Shown here: positions 1 through 9,298 of the stretch, in pieces | Layout: each line of letters begins with the position of its first letter | Numbering within the stretch: position 1 is the stretch's first letter | Source: Methylomicrobium sp. | GTDB lineage: Bacteria > Pseudomonadota > Gammaproteobacteria > Methylococcales > Methylomonadaceae | NCBI GenBank assembly: GCA_018333785.1 | Contig: JAGXSU010000107.1 | Coordinates: 35,562-99,561 of the forward strand | Length of the DNA stretch: 64,000 nucleotides | Reading direction: 5' to 3' | Made by a program: the position numbers and the translations under genes | Notes under the pieces: model-generated | What the model saw: only the letters and a program-made list of their open reading frames with translations | What the model was told of the DNA's origin: nothing | Database searches by the model: none

Positions 1-79
1 GCTGGCTCTGATCGGCTTCATTAATTAGCGAGGCCGGATTCAGAAGGGTTACCTGGTACACCGCTTATGATCAAGCGCT

Positions 80-1906
80 TCATTCAGGCACAATTTCTAT
101 CAGCACTTCATTCGGATTGGCCGGCTCACCCTTGACCACATGAACGGCTTTGACGACACCGGCAATCGGTGCAGTAATTTCGGTTTCCATTTTCATCGCT
201 TCGGTAACCAGCAACGCCTGTCCTGCATCCACTTTTTGGCCGTGTTTAACCAATACCTCAAGAATATTACAAGGCATGCTGACCACGACATCACCCGGTT
301 CACTGGGCCGGCGACGTTTGCTGGAGATACTGCCTTGAACCGCGCCTTGTGTACCGCCGTCGAGTACTATTTCATCCAGCGTTTCGACGACAATTTCTTC
401 AGGCACGCCATCGACCATGAAATAAAAGTGACGCAGCGTTTGATTCTTGGGCCCCGCTCCGGTCACTTTTATATGGTAAGCCTCTCCATGCAATGCCACA
501 TTAAATTCGGTAGGCGCGGTTTTTGAACCATTTTCAACAGGTTCTTCAAGCTCCAAAGGCTCTGCGACCAAATGATCTGTGGAACGTAACTCCAGAAATT
601 GTTTGCCGATTTCAGGGAACATCGCATAACTCAAGACGTCCTCATCATTTTTGGCCAGATGGGCAATTTCCTGACGCAGATGTTCGAATTCAGGCTTGAG
701 TAAATCGGCCGGGCGGCATTCAATCAAGTCTTCTTTACCAATCGCCTTATGTTGTAATTCCTTGTTCACAGGGGCTGGGGCCTTACCGTATCCACCTTGC
801 AAATAACGCTTCACTTCGTTGGAAATCGTGTCATAACGCTTACCCGTCAGGACATTCAATACCGCCTGAGTCCCAACGATTTGCGAAGTCGGTGTTACCA
901 AAGGTGGATAACCCAGGTCTTCACGTACTTTGGGAATTTCTCTGTACACTTCTTCGATGCGATCCAGCGCATTTCGCTCTTTCAACTGATTGGCCAGATT
1001 CGAAATCATGCCGCCCGGCACCTGAAAAACGTGAACTCGCGTATCCACACCGGTAAATTCACTTTCAAAGCGGCGGTATTTTTTTCTGATATTGGCAAAA
1101 TAGGCATTTGCCGCTTCGAGTTTATCCAAATCCAGACCGGTATCATACGGCGTGCCGCGCAGCGCGGTCACCAAACTCTCTGTAGGCGGATGACTGGTGC
1201 CGCCGGACCATGAGGACAAAGCCGTATCGACATGATCACATCCTGCTTCAATGGCTTTAAGCTGGCACATTTCTGCCAACCCGGATGTTGAATGTGTATG
1301 TAAATGCAACGGTAAATCCAGCGCATCTTTAAGTGCTTTGACTAAGTCGCTGGCAGCAAAAGGGGTCAGCAATCCGGCCATGTCTTTTATCGCAATCGAA
1401 TCACAACCCAAATCCGCCAATGCTTTACCCAAAGTCACAAAACTTTTTACATCGTGTACCGGGCTAGTGGTGTAACAAATGGTTCCCTGCGCGTGTTTGC
1501 CGCTCGCCTTAGTTGCTTCAATAGCGGTTTGGAGATTTCTGACATCATTCAACGCATCAAAAATACGGAATACGTCCATGCCGTTAGCTGCTGCACGCTC
1601 AATGAACGCTTTAACGACATCATCGGAGTAATGGCGATAACCCAACAAATTTTGTCCACGCAATAACATCTGCAAGCGGGTTTTAGGCAACGCAGCTCTA
1701 AACTTGCTAAGCCGTTCCCAGGGATCTTCTTTCAGAAAACGCAAACAGGCATCAAAGGTCGCCCCGCCCCAGCATTCCAAGGACCAATAGCCGATATTAT
1801 CGAGCATCTCGCATGCGGGAAGCATATCCTCAGTGCGCAGCCGCGTTGCAATCAATGATTGGTGAGCATCGCGAAGTATAACGTCAGTAATGTGTACTTT
1901 TTGCAT
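80..1906 (-). CDS. pycB: Pyruvate carboxylase subunit B (carboxyltransferase plus biotin carrier; OadA-like)
   Basis: Transfers the carboxyl group from biotin to pyruvate to give oxaloacetate (cytoplasmic, anaplerotic). The 608-residue protein opens with the HMG-CoA-lyase-like TIM barrel (ILRDAHQSL near residue 10, LHTHSTSG metal-binding loop near 200). A conserved carboxylase domain follows, and it ends in a biotinyl domain with the EAMKMET motif (biotinyl lysine about residue 572). It lies 24 bases downstream of the biotin carboxylase gene, so the two form an operon. The same architecture occurs in the alpha subunit of oxaloacetate decarboxylase, but no sodium-pump subunits lie nearby, and the pairing with a biotin carboxylase points to a two-subunit pyruvate carboxylase. 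Confidence 0.9.
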   Translation of the reverse strand: MQKVHITDVILRDAHQSLIATRLRTEDMLPACEMLDNIGYWSLECWGGATFDACLRFLKEDPWERLSKFRAALPKTRLQMLLRGQNLLGYRHYSDDVVKAFIERAAANGMDVFRIFDALNDVRNLQTAIEATKASGKHAQGTICYTTSPVHDVKSFVTLGKALADLGCDSIAIKDMAGLLTPFAASDLVKALKDALDLPLHLHTHSTSGLAEMCQLKAIEAGCDHVDTALSSWSGGTSHPPTESLVTALRGTPYDTGLDLDKLEAANAYFANIRKKYRRFESEFTGVDTRVHVFQVPGGMISNLANQLKERNALDRIEEVYREIPKVREDLGYPPLVTPTSQIVGTQAVLNVLTGKRYDTISNEVKRYLQGGYGKAPAPVNKELQHKAIGKEDLIECRPADLLKPEFEHLRQEIAHLAKNDEDVLSYAMFPEIGKQFLELRSTDHLVAEPLELEEPVENGSKTAPTEFNVALHGEAYHIKVTGAGPKNQTLRHFYFMVDGVPEEIVVETLDEIVLDGGTQGAVQGSISSKRRRPSEPGDVVVSMPCNILEVLVKHGQKVDAGQALLVTEAMKMETEITAPIAGVVKAVHVVKGEPANPNEVLIEIVPE

Positions 1907-1930
1907 CGGGTATTCCTAGGAAAAACGGAT

Positions 1931-3349
1931 TCAAAGACCGGTGTGTGCGGCCATGGCTGCAGCAATTACGCTGGCCAATACTTCAGGCCTGGGTTTTAAC
2001 GAATAATTGACCAGTTCGGGATGACTTTCGACAAAGCTGGTATTGAAGCGGCCGGATCGAAACTCAGGATGGCTCAAAATATTCAGATAATAAGGAATCG
2101 TCGTTTTAATGCCGAACAAACCCATATCTTTGAGTGCTCTTTCCCCGCGTTTGATGGCATCTTCCCAGGTATGCGCATTAACAATCACTTTAGCCAGCAT
2201 GGAGTCATAATACGGGGGAACTTCATAGCCGGTATAGATAGCCGTATCGGTTCGCACGCCAGGTCCACCCGGCGCGTAATATCGGGAAATATGTCCGAAA
2301 CTGGGTAAAAAACTGTTTTTCGGGTCTTCGGCATTGACGCGAAACTGAATGGCGTAGCCCCTGCGTTTGATTTCCTCTTGCTTGAAACGCAAGGGCAAAC
2401 CGGCAGCAACACGGATTTGTTCTTCGACAATATCAACGCCCGTAATGGTTTCAGTAATGGTATGCTCGACCTGAACACGGGTATTCATTTCCATAAAGTA
2501 AAAACGGTCCTTGTCATCCAGCAAGAACTCGACTGTCCCCGCATTGGTATAACCCACCGCTTTGGCCGCCAACACGGCAAGACCCCCAATATACTGCCGC
2601 TGAGCTTCATCGAGCTGGGGCGAGGGGGCTATTTCGATGAGCTTTTGATTGCGGCGCTGAATGGAACAATCGCGTTCGTAAAGATGAATGGTATTGCCGT
2701 GATGATCGCCCAGCACCTGCACTTCAATATGCCTTGGATTGACGACACATTTTTCCAAAAATACATCGGCACTCCCAAAAGCTTTGGTCGCCTCGGAAAT
2801 GACCCTGTCGTAGTTTTGCAGCAATTCCTGCTGGCTGTCGCAGCGACGAATGCCCCTGCCGCCCCCGCCGGACGTCGCTTTCAACATAATCGGATAACCG
2901 ATTTGTTCCGCTATGGACAGTGCTTCTTCGACATTGGCAACATTGCCTTCTGAACCGGGCGTCACCGGAATACCGGCTTTAATCATTGCTTTACGGGCTT
3001 CGGTTTTATCGCCCATGCGATGAATGACATCGGGCTCCGGACCTATAAAAACCAACCCACGGTCTTTGCAGATTTTAGCAAAAAGTGCATTTTCAGACAA
3101 AAAGCCATAACCCGGATGAATGGCATCGCAGCCGGTTGAAGCAGCCAGGTTGACCAGGGCGTGAGGGTTAAGATAACCGGCAAGGGGCTCACTCCCTATG
3201 CAGTAAGATTCGTCCGCCTTTTTGACATGCAGTGCAAAACGGTCAGCCTCTGAATAGATTGCTACCGAGCGAATGCCCATTTCTGCGCAGGCCCTGATAA
3301 TTCTGACAGCAATTTCGCCGCGATTGGCGATAAGAATTTTGCGTAACAT
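1931..3349 (-). CDS. pycA: Pyruvate carboxylase subunit A (biotin carboxylase, AccC-like)
   Basis: ATP-dependent carboxylation of the biotin on subunit B. The ATP-grasp fold is clear: MLRKILIANRGEIAVRI at the start, the glycine-rich SGGGGRGIR loop, the ERDCSIQRRNQK strand and the catalytic EMNTRVQVEHTITE segment. The start at 3349 gives 472 residues and begins exactly at the family N-terminus. An in-frame extension to 3415 would add 22 residues that do not resemble the family. Fatty-acid AccC is closely similar, but AccC normally sits with accB, whereas this gene is directly upstream of the pyruvate carboxyltransferase gene. About 830 bases of non-coding DNA lie upstream. Confidence 0.88.
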   Translation of the reverse strand: MLRKILIANRGEIAVRIIRACAEMGIRSVAIYSEADRFALHVKKADESYCIGSEPLAGYLNPHALVNLAASTGCDAIHPGYGFLSENALFAKICKDRGLVFIGPEPDVIHRMGDKTEARKAMIKAGIPVTPGSEGNVANVEEALSIAEQIGYPIMLKATSGGGGRGIRRCDSQQELLQNYDRVISEATKAFGSADVFLEKCVVNPRHIEVQVLGDHHGNTIHLYERDCSIQRRNQKLIEIAPSPQLDEAQRQYIGGLAVLAAKAVGYTNAGTVEFLLDDKDRFYFMEMNTRVQVEHTITETITGVDIVEEQIRVAAGLPLRFKQEEIKRRGYAIQFRVNAEDPKNSFLPSFGHISRYYAPGGPGVRTDTAIYTGYEVPPYYDSMLAKVIVNAHTWEDAIKRGERALKDMGLFGIKTTIPYYLNILSHPEFRSGRFNTSFVESHPELVNYSLKPRPEVLASVIAAAMAAHTGL

Positions 3350-4249
3350 AACAGCTGGAGACCCCGTTAAAGATATAAATTTGTAATTCTTCAGAGTAGA
3401 CTGGGCGTTAGGCAATAGCCAAAACCCAATAGACAGACTTTTCGGAAGTTGAATACTTTGATTGTTTGATTAGGCTCTCCTAGCTAACCCCCAAACCACC
3501 CGATGCATCACTTTCATTTTATTGTATCGCCGAACAGTTACTTGATTTTAAGCATAAGCCAGTTAGCAACTTAAATACATTTAATTATTTTAACGGAATA
3601 GTTAAATAAAACTAAACGATAAATACCCTGATTACACCGTTAACCTATCCCTTGAAAAACCATTATCAGTCCTCTCTATGTATTAAAGACAGTGACATAT
3701 CAAGTTGTTACAGATATCAGCCAGTCGCTTTTGTTGGAAAAGCTTACTATCACATGATGGTACTGCCTTCTTACTCAATAATCGTTCAAGTTTGTTTGGT
3801 GTGGAGTATGCCTAGCGAAGAACGCCGTGAACCCGTCCATGGGGCTTGCGGCAGCTCCCTGCTGCCGACATCCTCGCTAGGCATACCCCCACACATCCCC
3901 ATTCCTAGACGTTTTTTCGGTCAAAAGGGAGTAGTTCCAAATTAAAACATCGTTATGGTCGATACCGTGAAAGTCTGGGTGGCAGATGGGTAGACTGAAT
4001 AAGGGACAGCGCATCCACCTTTAACACCTTTGGCGGATGAGACCGTCGCCTTATCCGCCTTAAAACGGCCTTTCATTCACAGGGAGATGCCAAACCTTCA
4101 TTGATGGCTTAGGATTAAATTCTCCAACCGGATATCACCCTGAATAATTTTATGCTTTTAACGTTTTCCTTGGATCAAGGAATTAATATTAATGTACCTT
4201 ATTATTGATTTCTTGGAACATTTTTCAAATGATTTTTAACCGTTAAGCG
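3350..4249. other. Long intergenic region between pycA and the LysR gene
   Basis: About 900 bases with no convincing gene. It should contain the pycA promoter and carries one strong palindromic repeat (listed separately at 3801-3893). The only sizeable open frame (3652-3945, plus) runs through that palindrome and looks like chance. The stretch around 3960-4110 has several short G-rich and C-rich inverted segments and may be further decayed repeat. Confidence 0.6.
3801..3893. repeat. 93 bp palindromic intergenic element
   Basis: Perfect 13-base inverted arms, GTATGCCTAGCGA at 3806-3818 and its complement at 3874-3886, extend outward imperfectly (GTGG against CCAC). Inside are a nested CGGCAG/CTGCCG hairpin around 3850-3868 and a CCC/GGGG pair around 3833-3844. 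The whole could fold as a branched cruciform or RNA. It looks like a REP-type or small non-autonomous repeat. Confidence 0.7.
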
Positions 4250-5185
4250 CTATCGATACAGTTGCTCCACTTCATCCAACATTATCTGTCCGTTGGCGAC
4301 AATAAATTTTATAAATGCCTCGGCTACCGGCGAAAGTTGCTTACCTTTGCGGTAAACGACATACCAGGACCGCACATCAGGAAAGCCCTGAACATCCAAT
4401 TGCTTTAAAAAACCCGTTTTCAATTCCAACCACACGCAATGGCGGGAAAGAATGGAAACACCCAAGCGCGCCAGCACGCCTTGTTTAATTGCCTCACTAC
4501 TCCCCAACTCCATTGCCACATTCATGGTCGCATTATGGGAACTGAAATAACGCTCAACCGCCATCCGGGTTCCTGAACCACTCTCCCTGATCAAAAAAGG
4601 CTGATGCTCTAGCTGTTCAAAAGATATATTTTTAACGTCTACTAATGGGTGATCCGGCGAAGCAATAACAATCAGAGGATTATCCAGAAAATCTACGGCC
4701 TTTATATCTAAAGCATCGGGCACATGCGCCATGATCACCAAATCATCTTCATTGTGTTCCAGGCGCTCCAATATTCGGGTTCGATTGGCAACGATCATGT
4801 TAAATTCTACATTAGGATAAACCCTTTGAAAGGCGCCAAACAAATGCGGCGTAAAATATTTTGCACTGGTGACGATAGCGATACTCAACTTTCCGGCCAT
4901 ACCGCCGCGCAGTTGCGTGAAACGCATATCCAGATGATTCAGTTCATCGAAAATGCGGTGACAGACTTGTTGAAGCTCCAAGCCTGGGGACGTCAGGTAT
5001 TTTTTCTTACCGATCTGCTCAAACAGACTGACACCCAGGGATTCTTCCAGAATTTTAAGCTGAATGCTCAAGGCTGGCGGACTCAAATTCAATGCCTCGG
5101 CAGCCGCCTTAAAACTGGGCATTCTTGCTGCCGCATCGAAAAGTTGTAGTTGATGTAACGTAATCCGCATCGGCATTTTAGCCAT
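4250..5185 (-). CDS. LysR-family transcriptional regulator (CbbR-like)
   Basis: DNA-binding regulator of 311 residues. A winged helix-turn-helix occupies residues 1-65 (LHQLQLFDAAARMPSFKAAA, then LNLSPPALSIQLKILEESLG), followed by a periplasmic-binding-protein-like effector domain (about 90-300). The effector domain resembles the CbbR/CysB-like group of CO2 or sulfur regulators. Starts at 5185 or 5176 are both possible and neither has a strong ribosome site. It lies 21 bases after the sigma-54 activator on the same strand, so the two are probably co-transcribed. pycAB lies downstream on the same strand. In Pseudomonas a LysR protein controls pyruvate carboxylase, so a similar role is plausible but unproven. 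Confidence 0.85.
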   Translation of the reverse strand: MAKMPMRITLHQLQLFDAAARMPSFKAAAEALNLSPPALSIQLKILEESLGVSLFEQIGKKKYLTSPGLELQQVCHRIFDELNHLDMRFTQLRGGMAGKLSIAIVTSAKYFTPHLFGAFQRVYPNVEFNMIVANRTRILERLEHNEDDLVIMAHVPDALDIKAVDFLDNPLIVIASPDHPLVDVKNISFEQLEHQPFLIRESGSGTRMAVERYFSSHNATMNVAMELGSSEAIKQGVLARLGVSILSRHCVWLELKTGFLKQLDVQGFPDVRSWYVVYRKGKQLSPVAEAFIKFIVANGQIMLDEVEQLYR

Positions 5186-5206
5186 CAAGAGAAAGTGATT
5201 TGCTTG

Positions 5207-6535
5207 TCATTCTATGCCATAACGTTTGCGTTTTCGCCAAAATGTAACGCGGCTCATACCCAGCATGCCAGCCGCAGCCTCAACTGACCCTGATGACCGT
5301 TTAAGTGCCTCGCGGATAGCATCCTCTTCATTTTTCGCCGCAATGACAGGTGTCTGTGCACTGGGTTCCGATTTGGCCGTTTCCCTGAATTCGGGGGGCA
5401 ACTCACTCAATCTCAAACAAGCTCCCCGACCCACCGCAAAGGCGTATTCTATAATATTGTGTAATTCCCTGATATTACCCGGCCATTGATAATCCAGCAA
5501 AACCCGCATCGCCTGCGGATCAATTTTTTCTATTTTTCTGAAATTTTGGGCATTGTGCAATCGGATGAAATGCCACAGCAAAAGAGGAATATCTTCTCTT
5601 CGTTCACGCAAAGAAGGCAAAAATATGGGCACAACCCGCAAGCGGTACATTAAATCTTCACGAAATTGCCCGGATTTCACCTCTTCACGGAGAGAGCGAT
5701 GGGTGGCCGCAACCAGACGCACATCCACATCCAGCAATCGGTCTCCGCCAACCGGATAGTAATTTCGCTCCTGAATGACCCGTAATAACTTGGCTTGAAG
5801 TTCTAATGGCAGTTCAGCAACTTCGTCCAAAAAAAGCGTGCCACCTTTGGCCCTTTGAAATAACCCAGGATGATCTTTGATGGCACCGGTAAAAGCCCCC
5901 CGAACATGCCCGAATAATTCGCTTTCCAGCAAGTTTGCAGACAAGGCCGCGCAGTTGATGGCCAAAAAAGGTGCCTGCCTGCGCATACTGAGATCATGAA
6001 TGGCCCGGGCAACCAGTTCCTTGCCGGAACCGCTTTCCCCTCTGACCAGAACGGTGGCTTCTGTTTGGGCCGCGTTCTGTATGATTTGAAATACCGCTTC
6101 CATTGCCGGGGACCGGCTGATAATGCCATGAAAGTTTTGAGTGGATTCAACCGGCTTGATGGCGGGCTGTTTTTCAGATTCAAAATCGCGATCTACAACG
6201 ACCCATGCAAGAGCGCCGGCCAATTGGTCATCAGGTCCAAACAGCCCCCGCTCTCTTACTGTCAGTCGCATGATTTTTCCGGCGTTACATTGAAATTCGA
6301 CCGACCGGATTAAAACCTCATCCGGATAATCACTCGGACAAGCGATCGGCGATGGCTGCCCTAAAAGTTCAGTTTGCATGAACCCGGTGATATCCTCAAG
6401 AGCCTGATTCCAGAACAGGACGCTGCCAGCTTCATCTAAGGCATAAAAAGGTAGATCATTGAATAATTCAAACAATCGCGCCAGAAGTTCGGCATCATTG
6501 AATTGCGCCAGCCAGGTTAAAAAGGACTCATTCAT
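5207..6535 (-). CDS. Sigma-54-dependent activator with PAS domain
   Basis: Enhancer-binding protein of 442 residues. The N-terminal PAS-like sensor (about 20-120) contains [20 protein letters not shown]. The central AAA+ domain has Walker A GESGSGKE, the GAFTGA loop that contacts sigma-54, and Walker [14 protein letters not shown]. The C-terminal Fis-type helix-turn-helix ends in [20 protein letters not shown]. All motifs needed to open sigma-54 promoters are intact. It has no receiver domain, so control is likely through a ligand or redox signal at the PAS domain. It precedes the LysR gene, with hemN further upstream on the same strand. The target genes cannot be read from this sequence. Confidence 0.9.
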   Translation of the reverse strand: MNESFLTWLAQFNDAELLARLFELFNDLPFYALDEAGSVLFWNQALEDITGFMQTELLGQPSPIACPSDYPDEVLIRSVEFQCNAGKIMRLTVRERGLFGPDDQLAGALAWVVVDRDFESEKQPAIKPVESTQNFHGIISRSPAMEAVFQIIQNAAQTEATVLVRGESGSGKELVARAIHDLSMRRQAPFLAINCAALSANLLESELFGHVRGAFTGAIKDHPGLFQRAKGGTLFLDEVAELPLELQAKLLRVIQERNYYPVGGDRLLDVDVRLVAATHRSLREEVKSGQFREDLMYRLRVVPIFLPSLRERREDIPLLLWHFIRLHNAQNFRKIEKIDPQAMRVLLDYQWPGNIRELHNIIEYAFAVGRGACLRLSELPPEFRETAKSEPSAQTPVIAAKNEEDAIREALKRSSGSVEAAAGMLGMSRVTFWRKRKRYGIE

Positions 6536-6597
6536 TTACATGGAATCATTATGGTTGTCCAACTGGTAAAGTTAAAAGCCCCATTTAACGGGTGACA

Positions 6598-7977
6598 TTA
6601 AATCACTTTTGAAAATGCCGCATTCTTTTTAGCCAGATACCGGTCAAAAATCATACAGATATTGCGGATCAATAACCGCCCTGCCGGTAACACCTTGATG
6701 CCGGAGGATGAAACAACCAGCAAACCGTCTGCCTGCATGTTTTCCAATTCGCGCAATTCATTTGCAAAATAGTCGTCAAATACAAGGGCAAACTGTTGTT
6801 CGATAGCGTAGAAATGTAATTCAAAATGGCAAATTAATTGGGTGATGACTTCGCGGCGGATCTTATCATCCTGATTCAACACCACACCCTTAAATACCGG
6901 CAAATGATCCCGGCTTAAGGCCTGCGCATAGGTTTCCAGATCTTTGGCATTCTGGATATAGGCATCCCCCACCCGTCCAATCGAGGTAATCCCCAAACCG
7001 ATCAAATCACAATCGGAATGGGTGGAATAGCCTTGAAAATTCCGATAAAGCTTACCTTCGCGCTGAGCAACCGCCAACTCGTCATCCGGTTTGGCAAAAT
7101 GATCCATGCCGATATAGACATACCCTGCTTCTGTCAGCCGATGAATCACCGTTTGTAAAATAGCCAGCTTGACTTCAGCCGAAGGCAAATCGGCATCATT
7201 GATCTGCCGCTGGGTTTTAAAACGCTGTGGCAAGTGCGCATAATTGAACACCGAGAAACGATCCGGCTCAACTGCCAAAATTTTATCCAGCGTGACCGAA
7301 AAACTTTGTACCGTCTGCAAAGGCAGCCCGTAGATCAAGTCAATACTGGTCGATCTGAAGCCTTCCTTGCGGGCAGCCGCCAAAACAGCAAACGTCTCCT
7401 GCTCGGATTGGATCCGGTTGACCGCTTTTTGCACATTAACGTCAAAATCCTGCAAACCCAAACTGATGCGGTTAAAGCCTAGCCGCCTGAGCTCAGCAAT
7501 TGTGGTGTCGTTGGTTTCTCTGGGATCGACTTCTATTGAATACTGGCCTTCATCATCGGATCTAAAATGAAAATACTCACGCAGCGCGTTCATTAATGCC
7601 TGCATTTGAGCACTGTTTAAAAACGTGGGCGTACCCCCGCCCCAATGCAACTGATCGACGATACGCTTATGGTCAAAAAGAGCGCCTTGCAAGGCAATTT
7701 CCTTTATCACGTTCTGCAGATAAGGCTCGGCATGTTGCCGGTTGTTAGTAATAATTTTGTTGCAGGCGCAATAAAAGCAGACGGTATCGCAAAATGGGAT
7801 GTGAACATACACAGACAGCGGTCCGCCCCGGGCATTGGACAGTTCAATTTGGCGCAGATAATCCTGCTCGCCAAACCCGTCATGCAACTCCAACGCGGTT
7901 GGATAAGAGGTATAACGGGGTCCAGCGGTATCGTAACGATTGATTAAATCGATGTCGAAAGTCAGATTTTGATTCAT
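6598..7977 (-). CDS. hemN: Oxygen-independent coproporphyrinogen III oxidase
   Basis: Radical SAM enzyme that decarboxylates coproporphyrinogen III to protoporphyrinogen IX for haem synthesis when oxygen is low. The 459-residue length is normal for HemN. The N-terminus has RYTSYPTA, and the iron-sulfur motif HIPFCDTVCFYCACNK carries the CX3CX2CXC pattern of true HemN rather than the shorter HemW pattern. HWGGGTPTFL and the C-terminal HemN domain (about 370-450) are present. It ends 63 bases before the sigma-54 activator. The window also holds hemB. Confidence 0.94.
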   Translation of the reverse strand: MNQNLTFDIDLINRYDTAGPRYTSYPTALELHDGFGEQDYLRQIELSNARGGPLSVYVHIPFCDTVCFYCACNKIITNNRQHAEPYLQNVIKEIALQGALFDHKRIVDQLHWGGGTPTFLNSAQMQALMNALREYFHFRSDDEGQYSIEVDPRETNDTTIAELRRLGFNRISLGLQDFDVNVQKAVNRIQSEQETFAVLAAARKEGFRSTSIDLIYGLPLQTVQSFSVTLDKILAVEPDRFSVFNYAHLPQRFKTQRQINDADLPSAEVKLAILQTVIHRLTEAGYVYIGMDHFAKPDDELAVAQREGKLYRNFQGYSTHSDCDLIGLGITSIGRVGDAYIQNAKDLETYAQALSRDHLPVFKGVVLNQDDKIRREVITQLICHFELHFYAIEQQFALVFDDYFANELRELENMQADGLLVVSSSGIKVLPAGRLLIRNICMIFDRYLAKKNAAFSKVI

Positions 7978-8059
7978 TTGCCGATGTTATTTTTTTGGGC
8001 TACACGTTGCATGAGGCTATGTTACTTTTTTTATATATCACTGAGCGCTAAATTCTCGT

Positions 8060-8293
8060 TCAACCCGAGGTCAAAATGGTATAACAGGCCTGCGCATGCT
8101 CAGCCGCCGCCCGTCCCAGATCGGTCAAATAGCCGCCGTCATGCCGCGTGACCAAGCCTTTATGAAACATACGCTCTACCGCTTCAATCACAGAAGCATC
8201 CGCTGACTTATGGATCTTGATACCTTCCAAAGTTGTAGTCAGGTTATAGTGCAATAAAATGTTCAGCTCATCTACTAGTTCTTGTTTAAGCAT
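8060..8293 (-). CDS. TIGR02647-family small DNA-binding-like protein
   Basis: A 77-residue protein matching a small conserved proteobacterial family from memory: ELVDELNILLHYNLTTTLEGIKIH near the start and GGYLTDLGRAAAEHAQACYTIL at the end. The shape suggests a winged helix (KGLVTRHDGGYLTDLG resembles a wing), but no function is established for the family. It has a good GGGGAT-type ribosome site just upstream and is encoded separately from hemN. Confidence 0.75.
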   Translation of the reverse strand: MLKQELVDELNILLHYNLTTTLEGIKIHKSADASVIEAVERMFHKGLVTRHDGGYLTDLGRAAAEHAQACYTILTSG

Positions 8294-8633
8294 AAAATCC
8301 CCTTATCTTGGTTAAAAGTGTTAACCGCACACGCTGCCATGAGTGGTAGCGAAACGCTAATAATACTTAGTTTTGCCGGGAAACGCTGAATAAATCTAAC
8401 GTGAAAAAAGTCTGATCCGACTTAAATCAGACTGAAGATGGAAAAAAATTAACAACTGTTCAATTTTTGATTTACCAAAAACCATTGATAAACCATGTGT
8501 TTATTAAAATTTATGCTCATTCAGCAATTCGTTAGAAAAAATTAAATTGCTTTCCTAAAATCAGCGTCTTATCATAGCCTTGTTTATTTCAACGCTGCGT
8601 TTGAGCGGCATATTAAAAAAGTAAGAGAGTGTT
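8294..8633. other. Divergent intergenic region upstream of the cold-shock gene
   Basis: 340 bases without a gene, between two divergent genes. It contains a perfect 8 bp stem (AGTCTGAT at 8410-8417 with ATCAGACT at 8426-8433) of unknown role, and the candidate cold-shock promoter at 8547-8575. Confidence 0.55.
8547..8575 (+). promoter_or_regulatory. Candidate sigma-70 promoter of the cold-shock gene
   Basis: TTGCTT at 8547-8552 and TATCAT at 8570-8575 with a 17 base spacer. Transcription would start near 8582, giving a leader of about 50 bases before the ATG. Confidence 0.5.
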
Positions 8634-8843
8634 ATGGCAAATCAAGTTACAGGTACCGTCAAATGGTTCAATGATGAAAAAGGTTTTGGATTTATTGAAC
8701 AGGAAGGTGGTAAAGACGTTTTCGTTCACCACAGTGCAATCAACGGTTCTGGCCGTAAAACCTTGCATGAAGGCCAAAAAGTTACTATGGAAGTAACTCA
8801 AGGTCAAAAAGGCCCTCAAGCGGAAAACGTAACACCCGCTTAA
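8634..8843 (+). CDS. Cold-shock domain protein (CspA family)
   Basis: Single-stranded nucleic-acid-binding RNA chaperone of 69 residues, essentially one cold-shock domain. RNP1 is KGFGFIEQ and RNP2 is DVFVHHSA, both intact. The ribosome site is AAGAGAG before the ATG. The gene stands alone with its own candidate promoter and a strong terminator. The family is often cold- or growth-phase-induced, but the sequence does not show which applies here. Confidence 0.95.
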   Translation: MANQVTGTVKWFNDEKGFGFIEQEGGKDVFVHHSAINGSGRKTLHEGQKVTMEVTQGQKGPQAENVTPA

Positions 8844-8859
8844 AAAATAATCCAATTAA

Positions 8860-8888
8860 ACTGCCCAATTCATTTTGGGCAGTTTTTT
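8860..8888 (+). terminator. Rho-independent terminator of the cold-shock gene
   Basis: 9 bp stem ACTGCCCAA (8860-8868) with TTGGGCAGT (8875-8883), followed by a run of T. Confidence 0.88.
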
Positions 8889-9298
8889 AATTAGAACCTC
8901 AAATGAATCGTTCTTGTTTACAGTTGTTTATTGACTTACCGTAAATCAAAGATCCACCCCCCGCTTATTACCCCTCAAAAAATCTCACGCTTCAAATATT
9001 TCCGTCAGTTTTATCAAACTGCCTATTCGCTTTGATTGCGTTGACCAGAAAAATCATTACATCCGTGACACCAGCTTTGGCGCTGTTTTTTTTAATCCGC
9101 GACGCCTGGATTACCCCCCATGGAATGAATATCTCCAGCGTACGATCAGGTAGCCTGATTTCTCATTACACGACAGCTCAACCAAATCTGCTCTGATCAT
9201 CTTATTCGCGTTTATCAACTTAAATTTATTCTGATAAGATGGAATATTGGCCTCAAGAAGGTTTAAATCATTAACTCAAGGCGAATTACCTAAAGAAT
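8889..9298. other. Intergenic region upstream of ettA
   Basis: About 410 bases in which I see no gene, no clear RNA and no strong repeat. It presumably contains the ettA promoter. Confidence 0.5.

Noticed and set aside
80..3349. Oxaloacetate decarboxylase (Na+ pump) annotation for the biotin pair
   Set aside because: No membrane beta or small gamma subunit is adjacent, and the partner is a biotin carboxylase, which fits pyruvate carboxylase.
3652..3945. 97-codon open frame, plus strand
   Set aside because: It runs through the palindromic repeat, has no ribosome site, and its residues are repeat-derived.
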